Shown piece by piece: positions 10,166-22,200 of a stretch of DNA of 64,000 nt. The stretch is taken from the NCBI RefSeq assembly GCF_964656455.1, contig NC_135718.1, forward strand, positions 149,774,762 to 149,838,761, read 5' to 3'. The position numbers and the translations under genes were made by a program. Origin of the DNA: Halichoerus grypus (Eukaryota > Chordata > Mammalia > Carnivora > Phocidae). The stretch's first letter is position 1. Each line of letters opens with the position of its first letter. The notes beneath the pieces were generated by a model. That model had not been told where the DNA came from. It saw only the letters and a list, made by a program, of their open reading frames with translations, and made no database searches.

Positions 10166-11154
10166 GTTACTTGAAGTCCTAAGAATAAGCTTGAAGGCCC
10201 TGGAGAGAGACCAAGAACAGGCAGGGCTTGGCATGGAATCCTCCCTGAAAGGAGGCGACTGCCCTACACGAGACTCGGTTTGTGTCGTTTGCACAGCACC
10301 AGCTGGCTGGAGCTCGGGCCTAGAAGCCCAGACAGACAGCCTGGGGGGTGTGGACACCAGAGATGGGATAGCCAGAGGAAGTGGCAAATGAGGGGCAGAA
10401 ATCCCCAACAGAAGGGGGTCCTACAGGGTGACCCCCAAATGTCAACCCCAGCCGGCTCCGTGGATGACCTCCAAACTACACATTTGCATGGGAGATTCCA
10501 AGGAACCCAGGAGAAGGTGGCAGCTGCCCTCCCAGATTTGGGATTTAAGACCAGCCTCATTAACCATCGCGGAGAACAAAAACGAACATTCTTCAGAGGA
10601 GAATAGCAGAATCTTGTGGCAAAGGGCTGTTAAAGCCCTACTGACTGGCCATCATGGGCAAGGCCACGGGGAAAGGCCACCGGGCCACGTTTTTCTGGGG
10701 GCAAAAGGGCCCCCGGTGCAATGTAAAGTTCCCCAGATTCTGCCTTCCCACCTGTGATCTTCTGAAAACCACTCAGCCCCTGTTAAACAGCTCCAGCCCA
10801 TGGCGAACACCACGTGAGATTCAGGAGGACGCCCCTCCTGTCAGAGAAGGACAAAGAGGCCCAAAGCAGACAGCAGAATGCAGAGGGAGGGCTAGATCTC
10901 CCCAGCTCCTGACCTCCTTGCCTGCATCTGAGCCAACACTCTCCTTTCGGGTCCAAATCCAGCCTGGCTTTTGTTCTGTCACCCTGCCAACCTTCTCATA
11001 TCCCTCCGGTTTCCTGGCCACACTGTATCCTCTTCTCAAAAACATGCCCAACTAGTCTGATACCTGCTGGAATCCAGAACCCACCAGTGGGGGACCCATC
11101 TGAACTAGTCCCTTAACCAATCCTGTCCTGATACCTTCTAAAAACTTAGAATCA

Positions 11155-11578
11155 GCGGCACCTGGATGGCTCAGTCGGTTAAACATCTGCCTTGTCTGCT
11201 TTTGGCTCAGGTCATGATCCCAGGATCCTGGGATCGAGCCCCATATCGGGCTCCCTGCTCATTGGAGTGTCTGCTTCTCCCTCTCCCTCTGCCCCCTCCC
11301 CCGCTTGTGCTCACTCTCAAATAAATAAAAGCTTTTTTTTTTTTTTTTTTTTAAGATTTTTTTTATTTATTTATTTGAGACAGAGAGAATGAGAGAGAGA
11401 GAGCACATGAGAGGGGGGAGGGTCAGAGGGAGAAGCAGGCTCCCCGCCGAGCAGGGAGCCCGATGTGGGACTCGATCCAGGGACTCCAGGATCATGACCT
11501 GAGCCGAAGGCAGTCGCTTAACCAACTGAGCCACCCAGGCGCCCTAAATAAAAGCTTTTAAAAAATTTTTTTAAAAAT
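11155..11578 (+). mobile_element. SINEC, plus strand, split by a second SINEC
   Basis: The head GCGGCACCTGGATGGCTCAG begins after the duplication AAAAACTTAGAATCA (11140-11154), which recurs at 11579-11593. The tail is interrupted at 11337 by a minus-strand SINEC. Without the inner element this is an ordinary SINE, antisense to NOS1AP. Confidence 0.95.
11337..11544 (-). mobile_element. Nested young SINEC in the tail of another SINEC
   Basis: Flanked by the 15-bp duplication TAAATAAAAGCTTTT at 11322-11336 and 11545-11559. It has a long T run, then AAGATTTT, a GAGAGA-rich end, and the head reading CCACCCAGGCGCCC. It carries the variant phrase GGGACTCCAGGATCATGACC, shared with the copies at 41715 and 44292. 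Confidence 0.97.
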
Positions 11579-11599
11579 AAAAACTTAGAATCATAGAAG

Positions 11600-11860
11600 C
11601 AGAGGACTTCAAATCCTGCCAGTCCTTCCTAAATGTCCGCCATTATGACCCACCCAAGCTGCTCTTTTTCTCATTCGCCCTTTGCTTTCCTTCCCAGCAT
11701 CTGTGGTTGTGGGGTGTGCCTCATCCACAGTCATCATCAGCCTTCCCCAGGAGAATAGGAGCTCCTGGAGGGCCAGCCAGGCCCTTGCCCACTCCGCCCC
11801 CGTCTCCCCAGCGCTCAGACCAGGGCCTGGCAGAGTAAGACGCAAGTATCTGCCAAGTGA
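11600..11860 (+). repeat. L2 3' end
   Basis: Contains GGAGAATAGGAGCTCCTGGAGG, CCCCAGCGCTCAGACCAGGGCCTGGC and AAGTATCTGCCAAGTGAAGG, which follow the order of the L2 3' end. Confidence 0.65.
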
Positions 11861-12361
11861 AGGAGGGGGCAAGGCGGCCCGCACCGGTTCGGGGACCTGC
11901 CCAAGTCACAGAATTGGGGCTGAGCAGCCCACTCGCCCCGCTCCAAGCTGGCACCCCCGCTCCAAAGGGAAAGTTCTTCCCCCGCCTCAGAAACGGCTCT
12001 TGGTGCCCAGCTGAGCATCCTGTTGAGCAGGATTATGAATGTGACCTGGGTGAAAGTTCTCGCCTCATTTAGCATCGAACAAAGCAGCATTAACAGCAGG
12101 CTGCAGCGGCCCCAGATTCCAGGGCACACACTCAGCCAATGACCTTCTGCTAACCGCTCTGGGGGAGGGGAGGAAAAACGTTGCCTCGGGGTGTCCCCCT
12201 CCCCACGTCTGAGGCCTGCTCTGTGTTCTCCAGGTGTAGAGGTGTGCGGGAGGGGGCACAGGGACTTCGAAGTACCCATATGGACATTTACCAGTGTCCT
12301 TACCCCTGACAGCAACAAGGCAGAAGCCTTGGGGCAGGTTTCCCCCACCCCTCCTCTCCCT

Positions 12362-12384
12362 ACACACACACACACACACACACA
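12362..12384 (+). repeat. (AC)11 microsatellite
   Basis: Uninterrupted dinucleotide run, probably length-polymorphic. Confidence 0.9.
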
Positions 12385-12419
12385 ACCAGAAAAGCTTCCA
12401 AAATGCTTGAAATGCAGCT

Positions 12420-13110
12420 GCACACCACGTCTTTATTTATTTGTAGTCTAAAAGGAAAGAGGCATTTATATTTCTTCCTCTCTCCCCCAGCCCATCCAAA
12501 AAAGGAAGTACTATTTGAGAGCCATCTGATGTGACTGTGTCACTATTGATCAGGGGCTCAGCGGGGGCCGATGAATGTGCCGGAGATCACAGCAGAATCC
12601 TTCCTGCTCCTCACATGAAGGGCTGGGTGCAAAATCATTGTGGTGACTTGTCTTTATGCTAATGCCATGCGCCTCTCTACAAGGGACAGAGGGTCGGGCC
12701 GAACCATCCAGCAAGCCCATGGAGAGGCTCTTTGGGTTCTTTTAGTCCATTAGCAAAAGCTTAGATGGGTTGGCCTGATTATTTCTCTTTATTATGAGGA
12801 TCTGAGGGATCTGGGCAAAGGGGAGAGAAAAAGCAGTAAGACAGAAAAAAGTGTTCTGGTCTTTCAACTAGCAGCTCCCGAATGAAAGCCTCAGCTCCAC
12901 ATGAAAATCTGGCTCGCGGGCGAGCAGCAGAAGCCAAGAAACATGTTCTGCCCTGCCCATCTGGGGGGCTTACTTGGCCCGTGGGTTACTTCTCCTCTGG
13001 GGGGATAAAAAAGCAAAAGGGGGTGACAGGGTGACAGCAAAGTGAAACGTTTACCCAGGCTATGTGATAATTAAGTCACCAGCTGTGAAACAACCAGGTA
13101 AACCAGGAAT
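12420..13110. promoter_or_regulatory. Repeat-free block, candidate conserved noncoding element
   Basis: About 700 bases without any recognised repeat. It has the octamer-like ATGCTAAT at 12656-12663, a CTTTATTATGAGG segment and TGTGATAATTAAGTCACC near 13061-13080. The texture (mixed AT blocks, few CpGs, many homeobox/POU-like words) resembles conserved developmental elements. No alignment was possible, so this is a guess from composition. Confidence 0.3.
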
Positions 13111-13194
13111 GGGAAGATGAACAAAGAATACCACAAGATCAGAGGAAAAGTCAGACCCCCAAGGACAGAGCTGAAGTGGCCATCAAGGGCCATT

Positions 13195-13300
13195 TGAGCC
13201 AAACCTTCATTTTACAGAAGGCAAAACTGGGGCTCAGAGAGAACCAAATCACAGCTCTGAGTGGCAGGATCAGAACCAATGTGCATCTCGCTATCGTACA
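13195..13300 (+). repeat. MIR3-like
   Basis: CATTTTACAGAAGGCAAAAC, then GGGGCTCAGAGAGAACC and AGTGGCAGGATCAGAACC follow MIR3 order. Confidence 0.65.
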
Positions 13301-13759
13301 CCACCCCCCCCCCCAGATAGAGCAGCAGGGTGACATAGTCAGTGCCCCACCAAGACCTGGTTCACGACATTGAACTCAGGTGGAGCTGGATAAGGAGGCC
13401 TGTGCACGGGCACCCGAATGGTCAGGAGCCAAAACACAAACCAATGAACCACCACAGGGCAAGGGTAGAAGGACATTCATCCAAGGACTTCGGGAATGGA
13501 ACTGTGGAAATAGAGAAGACACCCTGGAGATGATGCTGGAAAAGAGATCCCCTAATTCTCCACATAAAGAACAAAGGCATTCACCTCAGGGCAGCACCAA
13601 CATTCTGTACCAGCTGAACTCTAAGTATTTAACCTCTCCAAGCCTTGGTTTCCTCTTTGGAACATAGCCAGTCTCTAAACTGCCTCAAAGTCCAGGTTGT
13701 CCTAAGAATCAAAATTAGTTAACACAGATGAAAGTTCCATAGTTTCTAAAATACCACCA

Positions 13760-13920
13760 GCGCGCCTGAGTGACTCAGTTGGCGAAGCGTCTGCCTTTGG
13801 CTCAGGTCATGATCTTGGGGTCCTGGGATCGAGCCCTATGTCAGACTCTGCTCAGTGGGGAGTCTGCTTCTCCTTCTCCGTGATCTCTCTCGCTCTTGCT
13901 TTCTCCCAAAATCTTTTATA
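13760..13920 (+). mobile_element. SINEC
   Basis: Head GCGCGCCTGAGTGACTCAG, then CTTTGGCTCAGGTCATGATC, a CTGCTTCTCC block and AAAATCTTTTATAAATAC. Antisense to NOS1AP. Diverged at the head. Confidence 0.92.
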
Positions 13921-13960
13921 AATACATACCACATAGCCATAGAGACAGGATATTCTTTGT

Positions 13961-14160
13961 TTTTTGTTTGTTTTTTTTTAAAGATTTTATTTATTTGACA
14001 GAGACACAGCGAGAGAGGGAACACAAGCAGGGGGAGTGGGAGAAGGAGAAGCAGGCTTCCCACGGAGCAGGGAGCCCGATGCGGGGCTCGATCCCAGGAC
14101 CCTGGGATCATGACCTGAGCCAAAGGCAGACGCTTAAAGACTGAGCCACCCAGGCGCCCC
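13961..14160 (-). mobile_element. SINEC with 14-bp target-site duplication
   Basis: AGGATATTCTTTGT at 13947-13960 is repeated at 14161-14174. The body runs from AAAGATTTTATTTATTTGAC to CCACCCAGGCGCCCC. Together with the copy ending at 13920 it forms a tail-to-tail SINE pair. Confidence 0.97.
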
Positions 14161-15516
14161 AGGATATTCTTTGTATCATGATGTTCTTGCTTTATGGGCC
14201 AACAAGGCGTTGAAGATACAGATTTTGTAGCTTTACAAAGATCGCCTCTTGGGTTCTCACAGACTAATGACTGGACAAAGCAAAAGGTGATCCAAAATGC
14301 CATGGAGTCAATGGAACATGGAACCAAGAATTCGGTCGCGCAGGCTCAAACAGCAGTGAGGAGGGGAGGCATGAACACTAGCAACAGAGAGTGTGACCAG
14401 GCCACATGGACAGCTGACAAACGCCCCCACCCCTGCACCAGGAATGGCCATCACACAGCTCACAGAGCCTCAGGTGGTGGATGTGGTTTGCCACATTTCC
14501 CTCCCAACTGACCGAGCCGTGACCTTCCCAGAGGCAGGGATACAAGATCTCTAACCCACTTATCATTTATCAGCATCACAGAATGAAACCCCACAATCGA
14601 ATAAAATTTCCAGATAACTGGCAGGTACCCCATTGAAATACCCAACTTTTCTTTATTTTGAACAGTCTTGAGTAGAATCTTCCTAAAATATATTATACTC
14701 TGCCCCCAAAACTGAGATTCTATAAGCTAGAACAAACACATTTCTTCAGGATTCAGAATAACCAGTTAAATACATCATTTACTGTATAAGTCCTACGGCA
14801 ATGACCACAGGCTCCAGGTTACTCTTACGCCTTCTGAGTCCTTGAGGCTGATGTTAGAATTGAATGCTTCCTACACTGTTAGCAGCAAGAATGGTAACAA
14901 CAGGCTATATATGCTCCTGCCTTTAACAATAACTGCCCCAAATCCTCAAGAAAGTACTAGCAAGACAAATCCACCAACCTATAAAAAGGATTATACACAG
15001 TGGCCAAGTGTGATTTATCCCAAGATGTAAGGTTGGCTGAACATAGGACAGTTAATATACCACTTAATAAAATAAAGACCAAAGGCCATTCAATCAACCC
15101 AACAGACAAGAAGTATTTGATAAAATCCAATACCCTTTTTTTTTTTCCCAATACCCTTTCATGATGAAAATACTCAATAAACTATGAATGGTAGGAAACT
15201 TCCTCCATCTAATAAAGGGTAATAAACCAACAAATGAACCCACAGCTATCCTCATGCTTAATGGTGAAAGATTGAATGTTTTTCCCCTAAGATCAGGACC
15301 ATGTCAAGGAGGTCTGCCCTTATCACTTCTATTCAACATGATCTGGGAGTTCTAGCCAGCCAATCAGGCAAGAAAAGAAATAAAAGGCATCCAGATTGGA
15401 AAAGAAGTAGCCATACTATCCACAGACGACATGGTCTTGTATATAAAAAATCCTAAGGAATACACACACACATACACAAAATCACATTCAGTGAAGGAGT
15501 TAAAAATGAAATTAAG

Positions 15517-15682
15517 AGGAATGCCTGCATGGCTCAGTCGGCTGGGCATCTGCCTTCTGCTCAGGCCATGATCCCAGGGTCCTGGGATGGAGTCCCACAT
15601 CAGGCTCCCTGCTCAGTGGGGAGCCTCCTGCCCCCCCTGCTTGTGCTCTCTCTCTCTCTCTGGCATATAATAAAATCTTTTT
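15517..15682 (+). mobile_element. SINEC inside L1M
   Basis: TAAAAATGAAATTAAG at 15501-15516 is repeated at 15683-15698, giving a perfect 16-bp duplication inside L1 ORF2. The 3' half is shortened, with a CTCTCTCTCTCTCT run and no long AAAT tail. Confidence 0.95.
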
Positions 15683-15919
15683 TAAAAATGAAATTAAGAA
15701 AACAATTCCATTTACAACAGCACCCAAAGAAATAAAATACTTAGGAATAAACTTAACAAAAGTGTACGACCTATACACTGAAGCTTACAAAACACCTCTG
15801 CAAAATTCAAGACCTAAATCAGCAGGAAGACGTTCCATGTTCATGGATTAGAAGACTTAAGATGGAAACACTCCCCAACTGATCTGCAAATTCAATACAA
15901 TCACTCCATTAAAATCTAT

Positions 15920-16738
15920 AACCTGTTTATAAACTAGCACTTCTAACATCAAATGTGTGGGTCTTCCACACCAACTAATTCTCCAATTCTCTGCAAACAC
16001 CAACTGGGTGTCCTACAATTTCAATTCTGACACTCAGTACCCAGAGTTAGCACATGCCCACAGGTTAAGAGTTCAGCCCCACAAAACCCCATTTGAGATA
16101 CTGGTTGGAAGTTCTGAGCCTCCCATACTTCTGACCAACCATCTGTAAGTCAGGGATTCCCATGATCCCCTCACAGGTCCAATAATTTATTTTAACAGCT
16201 CACAGAACTCAGGGAAACACTTTAGTTACCAAATTATTATAAAGGATACAAGTGAACAGCCAGATAAAGAGGGACACAGGTATGTGGGAAGGGGCACAGA
16301 GCTCTAGGAAGCCACTCTGGGCAGGCCACCCTTCCAGCACCTCAATGTGTTAGCCAACTTAGGAGCTCTCCAAACCCATTGTTTAGGGGTTTTATGGAGG
16401 TTCCACTAACCGGCATGATTAAGTCACTGGCCACCGAGACTGAATTCAATCTCCAGCCCCTCTCCCTTCCCCTAAGGTCAGGAAGTGGGGCTCAAAGTTC
16501 CAACCTTCCAATTACATGGTTGGTGCCTCTCTCCCCAAGCAGCCCCCATGCTGAAGCTTCTAGGGGCCCACTAAGAGTCACTTCATTAACATCAACTCAA
16601 GGTAAGGTTGAAAGAGGCTTCTTATGAACAATGAAAGATGTTCTTCTCCCCCTTCTCATTCAGGAAATTCCAAGTGTTTTTAGGAGCTCTGGGTCAGGAA
16701 GCAGAGACCAAATATATATTTATTGCATTACAGTATCA
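15920..16738. mobile_element. Solo LTR of an endogenous retrovirus-like element inside L1M
   Basis: About 800 bases interrupt L1 ORF2 between AATCACTCCATTAAAATC and AAATCCAATCGGTCTTTC, which are adjacent in the L1 consensus. The insert has LTR-like features: TTATTATAAAGGATACAAG, GGGTTTTATGGAGGTTCC, CCAATTACATGGTTGGTGCC and a 3' AAATATATATTTATTGCATTAC. No internal retroviral genes are present. The family is not determined; ERVL/MaLR-type is my guess. Confidence 0.65.
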
Positions 16739-18840
16739 CAAAATCCAATCGGTCTTTCTTGCAGAAATTAACAAGCCAATCCTAAAATTCATGTGGAAAT
16801 CCAAGGGATCCAGAAAAGCCAAAACAATCTTGGAAAAGAACAAAGTTGTAGGACTCGGACTTCCCAATTTCAGAAATCACTACATAACTACAGTAATCAA
16901 TACAGTGTGATACTAATATAAAGCTGGACATATCAATCAATGGAGTAAAACAGAGTCCAGAAATAAATCCCTAAATTTATGGCCAACTGATTTTTGACAA
17001 GAGTGTCAAGACAATTCACTGGAGGAAAAAAATGGTCTTTTCAACAATGGTGCTGGGACAACTAAATATCCACACACAAAAGAATGATGCTGGACTCCTA
17101 CCACACACTATTATGTAAAATTAACTCAAGATCTATCACACATCTAAGCGTTAAAACTACAAAATTCTTAGAGGAAACCATAGGAGTCAATCTTCATGAG
17201 CTTAGATAGGCAATGGTTTCTTAGGACACCAGACGCACAAACAGAAGAAAAATAAACTGGACTTACTCAAAGTTAAGACCACTTGTGCTTCAAAGGACAC
17301 CATCAAGAAAGTCAAAGGACAACTCGTGTAATGGGAGAAAATATTTATAAGTCATATCTGAGAAGGGACTTTCATGCAGAATATAACTCTTACAATTCAA
17401 CAAAAGAAACAACTCACATAAAGAATGAACAAAGGATATGAATAGACATTTCTCCCCAAAATGATAAATGGCTAATAAGCACATGAAAAAAATGCTGAAT
17501 CATGAGTCATTAGGGAACTGCAAATCAACACTACAATGAGATACACTTCACACCCACCAGGATGGCTAAAATAAGCTCCAAAATAACAAGTGTTAATGAG
17601 GATATGGAGAAATTGGAATCCTCATACGTTGCTGTAAAAAAAATATAGTGCAGCCACTTTGGAAAATAGTTTGGCAGTTCCTCAAAAAGCAAAACAGAGT
17701 TAACATAGGAATCAACAATTCTACTGCTAGGTACGCACCCCCAAAAAATGAAGACATAAGGCCACACAAAAACTTGTCCGTGAATGCTTAGAGCTGCATT
17801 ATGCAAAACAGCCCCCCCAAATGGAAAAACCCACATGTCCATCAATGGATGAATGTGTAAAGAAAATGGGGTATATCCATATATTATTATTATATATAAA
17901 AAGGAATGGAATGCTGATACATGCTACAGCATGGATAAACTTCACCATTATGCCAAGTGAAAGAGGCGAGTCACAGAAGACTCCACATTACAGGAAATGT
18001 CCACCATAAGCAAATCCATAGAGACAGAAAGTAGATCAGCGGTTGCCAGGAACTGGGAGATCAGTAACGGTAGTTTTCCTTTGGGGAGGATGGAAACAGC
18101 CAGCAATTCCACAGCAGTGGTGGTTGCACAACAGAATGAAAATACTAGAAACCATGGAGTCGTACACACTTAACACAGTGAATTGTATGGTATGTAAATT
18201 TATCTCAATAAAGCTGTGATCTTAAAAACATACCCACGAGAAATAATCGTCCTCCTTTTGATTCGTTGCGGACAGGAAAGGAGAATTATAACCAAACTGG
18301 GTTCTGTGTGAGCCTCCGAAGTGCTCTCTTTAAGGCAAGGCTATGACCCTCCCCAACCACTCTGGCCTCTCAAACGCTCTTCTGGGCCATTCTGCATTGC
18401 TGGCTGTGAACTAGACGCTTAAATTCATCAGAGAAAGCATTCCCAGGGAAAGAAATGAGCTATAACGGTCCTGAATTTTAGTTCTCATTCGAGAAGATAT
18501 ATTTCCCACCCCCAAAGAATATGCATTTTTCCCACACTGTAAGAGTATAGCAATCTCATTTCATATTCCTACTCTCCAATGCAATAAAACGAAAAAAGCA
18601 GCTCACAAAATAGATTATTTCTGTCTCATGCTGAACCTTCTCAAGCAAAGAGTCCCACCACCATGACATTTCTGGAACTGCCTGGGTGAACCAGGCTCAC
18701 TAGGGTGATCCCAAAACACAAACAGCACTAATCTTCTAGGCAGGAATGGATTTTTAAAGACACAGCAAGAAAAAAGATAAAATAATGTATTACACATGTT
18801 GCAACTCAGAAATTCCAGTATTCAAGACCATGACTGAAAG

Positions 18841-18869
18841 TGGGCGGGGGGTGGGGGTTGGCGGGGGGA
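18841..18869 (+). other. G-quadruplex-prone tract
   Basis: GGGCGGGGGGTGGGGG followed by TTGGCGGGGGG gives four G runs of three or more with loops of one to five bases. Confidence 0.55.
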
Positions 18870-18984
18870 AAGGTCAGGCCATGATGAGATTAAGAAAAGG
18901 AAGTAGATTTCTGGGTTGGAAAGGATAGTAAACATAGATCATGTTGCCTGACAACTCCCCCCACACACACCCCTGGAATTTTTT

Positions 18985-19725
<741 letters not shown>

Positions 19726-20053
19726 CCTGGAATCTTAATCTCTTCTTTAAATGCTTGCCATGCTTAAATACCACCCCTGTTGAAGAGATCACTCTCTCAG
19801 GCAACAGCTCTGTTAGCAAGTTCTCCCTTTTATAGCAAGCAAAAATCGGTCTCCATAGAGATTCAGAATCTACTCTGTCCTCAAACATGTAAAGATATTT
19901 CTCATCACCCCGGCAGCCGCAGGCCTTCTGTTCCGCACATCATAGCTCTTCTGATATTTAGAGTTCAAAGGGCATCACGGGTGAGGCTCCACTACTCTCC
20001 TCAAAAAGGTGTCTCAGGTGCTGGCAGCTCTACGGAGCACTAGACCACGAGTG

Positions 20054-20067
20054 CCCTCCGGGGGCAG
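20054..20067 (+). promoter_or_regulatory. Weak CTCF-like motif
   Basis: CCCTCCGGGGGCAG matches 11 of 14 positions of the CTCF core CCACCAGGGGGCAG, in the same orientation as the stronger motif 140 bases downstream. Confidence 0.35.
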
Positions 20068-20193
20068 CCGAAACGAGGATAAAGGGAGGAGTAGCAAAGT
20101 ACACGAGAAGGAGCCAGGGAGGGAAACTAGAGGCGCCCAAGAGGGCCAGTTGTCCCAGCAAGCTGTGCTTCCACCCTGACGCCAACCAAACCC

Positions 20194-20212
20194 TGAGCAG
20201 CAGGGGGCGCGG
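20194..20212 (+). promoter_or_regulatory. Strong CTCF-like motif
   Basis: TGAGCAGCAGGGGGCGCGG contains the perfect CTCF core CAGGGGGCGC and matches the 19-base consensus at about 14 positions. It sits in a locally GC-rich 200-base block without recognised repeats. Confidence 0.5.
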
Positions 20213-20909
20213 GATCTCCAGACACCGGAGTCCCTCCGCGCGTGGCTCAGCCACTAGGCTGCCCTGGTCTTTAATCTGTGTACAGTGGAGACCACAGATA
20301 CCGGTTCCTTTTTCTCACCAAGAGTTGAGAAAATGGAGGTACCGTGTACTTTCTCTCTGAAAGGAGCAATAATACAGAGACAGACCAGTTATTACTAAGA
20401 ACAAGGGAGGGAAAGTTCATCTCTGGAGACCTTTCACTTCTCGCTTTCGATCCTTTCCCTCATCTTCCCAGGTACCCTGCATCCAGCCCTCCTCCCGGGG
20501 CAGCAGTGATCCTCTCCCAAGATTTCTTTCCCCTCTTCCCTCGTCCCCACCAAAACGCCCTGGTCGGTGTTCCGAGTCCCTCCCCCCGCTCTACATGCAG
20601 CTAACCTAGTTACATAAACTAACCCCTGGTAGGACAATACTGGCAGCAAGGGGCCTAATTAACTAGCCCAGCCCGGTGATGCGTGTACCTTCACGGCATC
20701 TATGGAAACCGAATAGTCTCACGTGCTAGTCACCAGCCAGAGTCTCCAGATCAACAGAGTGGGTATTTGGGGACAGAGAGGTCTTTCAACTAAAGCCTTC
20801 AAATCACAACATGGAAGCTTCCATCTTTTCTGCCCAAGGGCAGGTGGTGGCTCTCCACAGAGAATTAGAGGCTGGGATTATGGACTCGTAAGGGAGGTAA
20901 GCAAGGGAT

Positions 20910-21055
20910 AGCAGAAAGTACCCAGGCTTTGGAGTCCGATCTGGGTAACTATCTGGGCTTCAGTTTCTATAAAATAGGACAAAGTCTCCCCTTCTTGCAG
21001 AGCCACTGTAAAGATTCAAGGAGATAATGCACATAAAGTGCTTGGTTCTTACACA
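20910..21055 (+). repeat. MIR
   Basis: CCAGGCTTTGGAGTCCGATC, TGGGCTTCAGTTTCTATAAAAT and GGAGATAATGCACATAAAGTGC are classic MIR phrases. Confidence 0.85.
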
Positions 21056-21139
21056 TTTTCAGCTCCCTGTAGGTTAGTTCTCCTTGTTATACTTGGTTCA
21101 TTCATCAGTTGTGAGTTTTTATTTGTTTCTTAGATTAAC

Positions 21140-21235
21140 TGTGTCTTCCCTAACTAGACTGCCATGACTAGGGGCCGCTGTATCCACACACAGCACAAAG
21201 CCTGGCCCCTCAAACAAATGAGCCCATGGTAGTTT
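21140..21235 (+). repeat. L2 3' end fragment
   Basis: CTAGACTGCCATGACTAGGGGC and ACAGCACAAAGCCTGGCCCC followed by CAAACAAATGAG. Confidence 0.5.
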
Positions 21236-21689
21236 TTCCTATTAAGCAAAAACCTTTAGATATGTTCTTTTACTACCTTTAGGCAATCCCAGTCTGTTAA
21301 GCTTGCATCTAATGACCCAACATCCCATGGTGATCGCCCAACAGTCCTCATAGCAGAGGCATTAATCACCACCACCACCCATCATACAGCAAATACTTTT
21401 GCAGTGATGTGTCAGGGTAATCCAGGTAATCTAGAGAAAGCAGGAAGCCTGAGGAATCAAGAGTCACAGTAACAATTCCTCTCACCAAAAGGAAGAGAAA
21501 AATGATAAGCCACAAAGATAATCAAGAAGTCCAATCGAAGAGTCCACAAGGGTAGCCAGTGAGACAGGCAGAAATGAGGGGGAACATGGACTGTGAAGAC
21601 AGTTTCCCAGAGAGAAGAAATGATGGAAGAGAAGCATGAACACATTAGGAGAGCATCTCCAAAGGCTTTCGCCCCCACCTCCTGTTTTA

Positions 21690-21815
21690 TTCCAACAAGG
21701 CAGGACACTGATGTCCAATGATCAAGTGTTTTGATCGAGGTCACCCAGTTAGTTACAGACTCAAGGTGAGACTATGACCCAGGTGTCCTGGCCTCCAAGT
21801 CAATGCTCTAAAAAT
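21690..21815 (+). repeat. MIR3-like fragment
   Basis: GAGGTCACCCAGTTAGTTAC, CAAGGTGAGACTATGACCC and AGGTGTCCTGGCCTCCAAGT match the 3' half of MIR3. Confidence 0.6.
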
Positions 21816-21849
21816 CGCAGGACAGAATCAAATGAAAAGACTGGGCAGT

Positions 21850-21990
21850 CCCAAACCCCAGCTCTGCCTCTTTTAAACTAGTCTACCAATAGGAGCCAAC
21901 TGGTCAACCTCCCTGCGCCTCCTCTTCTTCATGGGAAATGGAACCTTGCGGGGTTATCAAGGGGATTACATGGGACTGTGAGAAGAACAT
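21850..21990 (+). repeat. MIR
   Basis: CCCCAGCTCTGCCTCTTTTA, CAACTGGTCAACCTCCCTGC and GGGGTTATCAAGGGGATTAC. Confidence 0.75.
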
Positions 21991-22040
21991 GTTGTAGCTC
22001 ATCTGGGCTCCAGTCCTTTATTCGAAAGTTACAGAGCACA

Positions 22041-22200
22041 GGGCGCCTGGGTGGCTCAGTCGGTTAAGCTTCCAATTCCTGACTTCGGCTCAGGTCATGA
22101 TCTCAGGGTGGTGAGATCAAGCCCTGAGTCTGCTTTAGACTCTCTCTCCCTCTTGCTCAGCCCCTCCCCTACTAAAATAAATAGATAAATCTTTGAAAAA
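22041..22200 (+). mobile_element. SINEC
   Basis: Head GGGCGCCTGGGTGGCTCAG, then CAGGTCATGATCTCAGGG, a shortened pyrimidine block and AAATAAATAGATAAATC. No clear duplication. Antisense to NOS1AP. Confidence 0.93.

Larger units (their letters stand above)
14880..18235 (+). mobile_element. Long ancient L1M, ORF2 to 3' end, with two insertions
   Basis: Plus-strand ORF2 reverse-transcriptase-region text begins near 14880-15070 and continues, after a SINEC (15517-15682) and an LTR (about 15920-16738), to a 3' end with AATAAAGCTGTGATCTT near 18220. Phrases such as CAACCCAACAGACAAGAAG, CATGTGGAAATCCAAGGGATCC, CCACCAGGATGGCTAAAAT and CATGTCCATCAATGGATGAA are diagnostic. The frame is broken many times and it cannot encode a functional protein. 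Confidence 0.9.

Noticed and set aside
10654..11055. Frame starting MGKATGKGHRATFFWGQK, which at first glance looks like a basic ribosomal protein
   Set aside because: The resemblance ends after a few residues. I could not match it to any ribosomal protein, and no retrocopy tail or duplications were seen.
12362..12384. CRISPR-like or bacterial structure
   Set aside because: The window is plainly mammalian. The short tandem repeats here are microsatellites and SINE tails, with no spacers.
11815..12423. 202-codon open frame on the minus strand
   Set aside because: It runs through L2 sequence and the CA microsatellite (a VCVCVCV run), so it is a chance frame.
13836..14327. 163-codon frame on the minus strand
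   Set aside because: It passes through two SINEs and their T-rich tails; repeat-derived.
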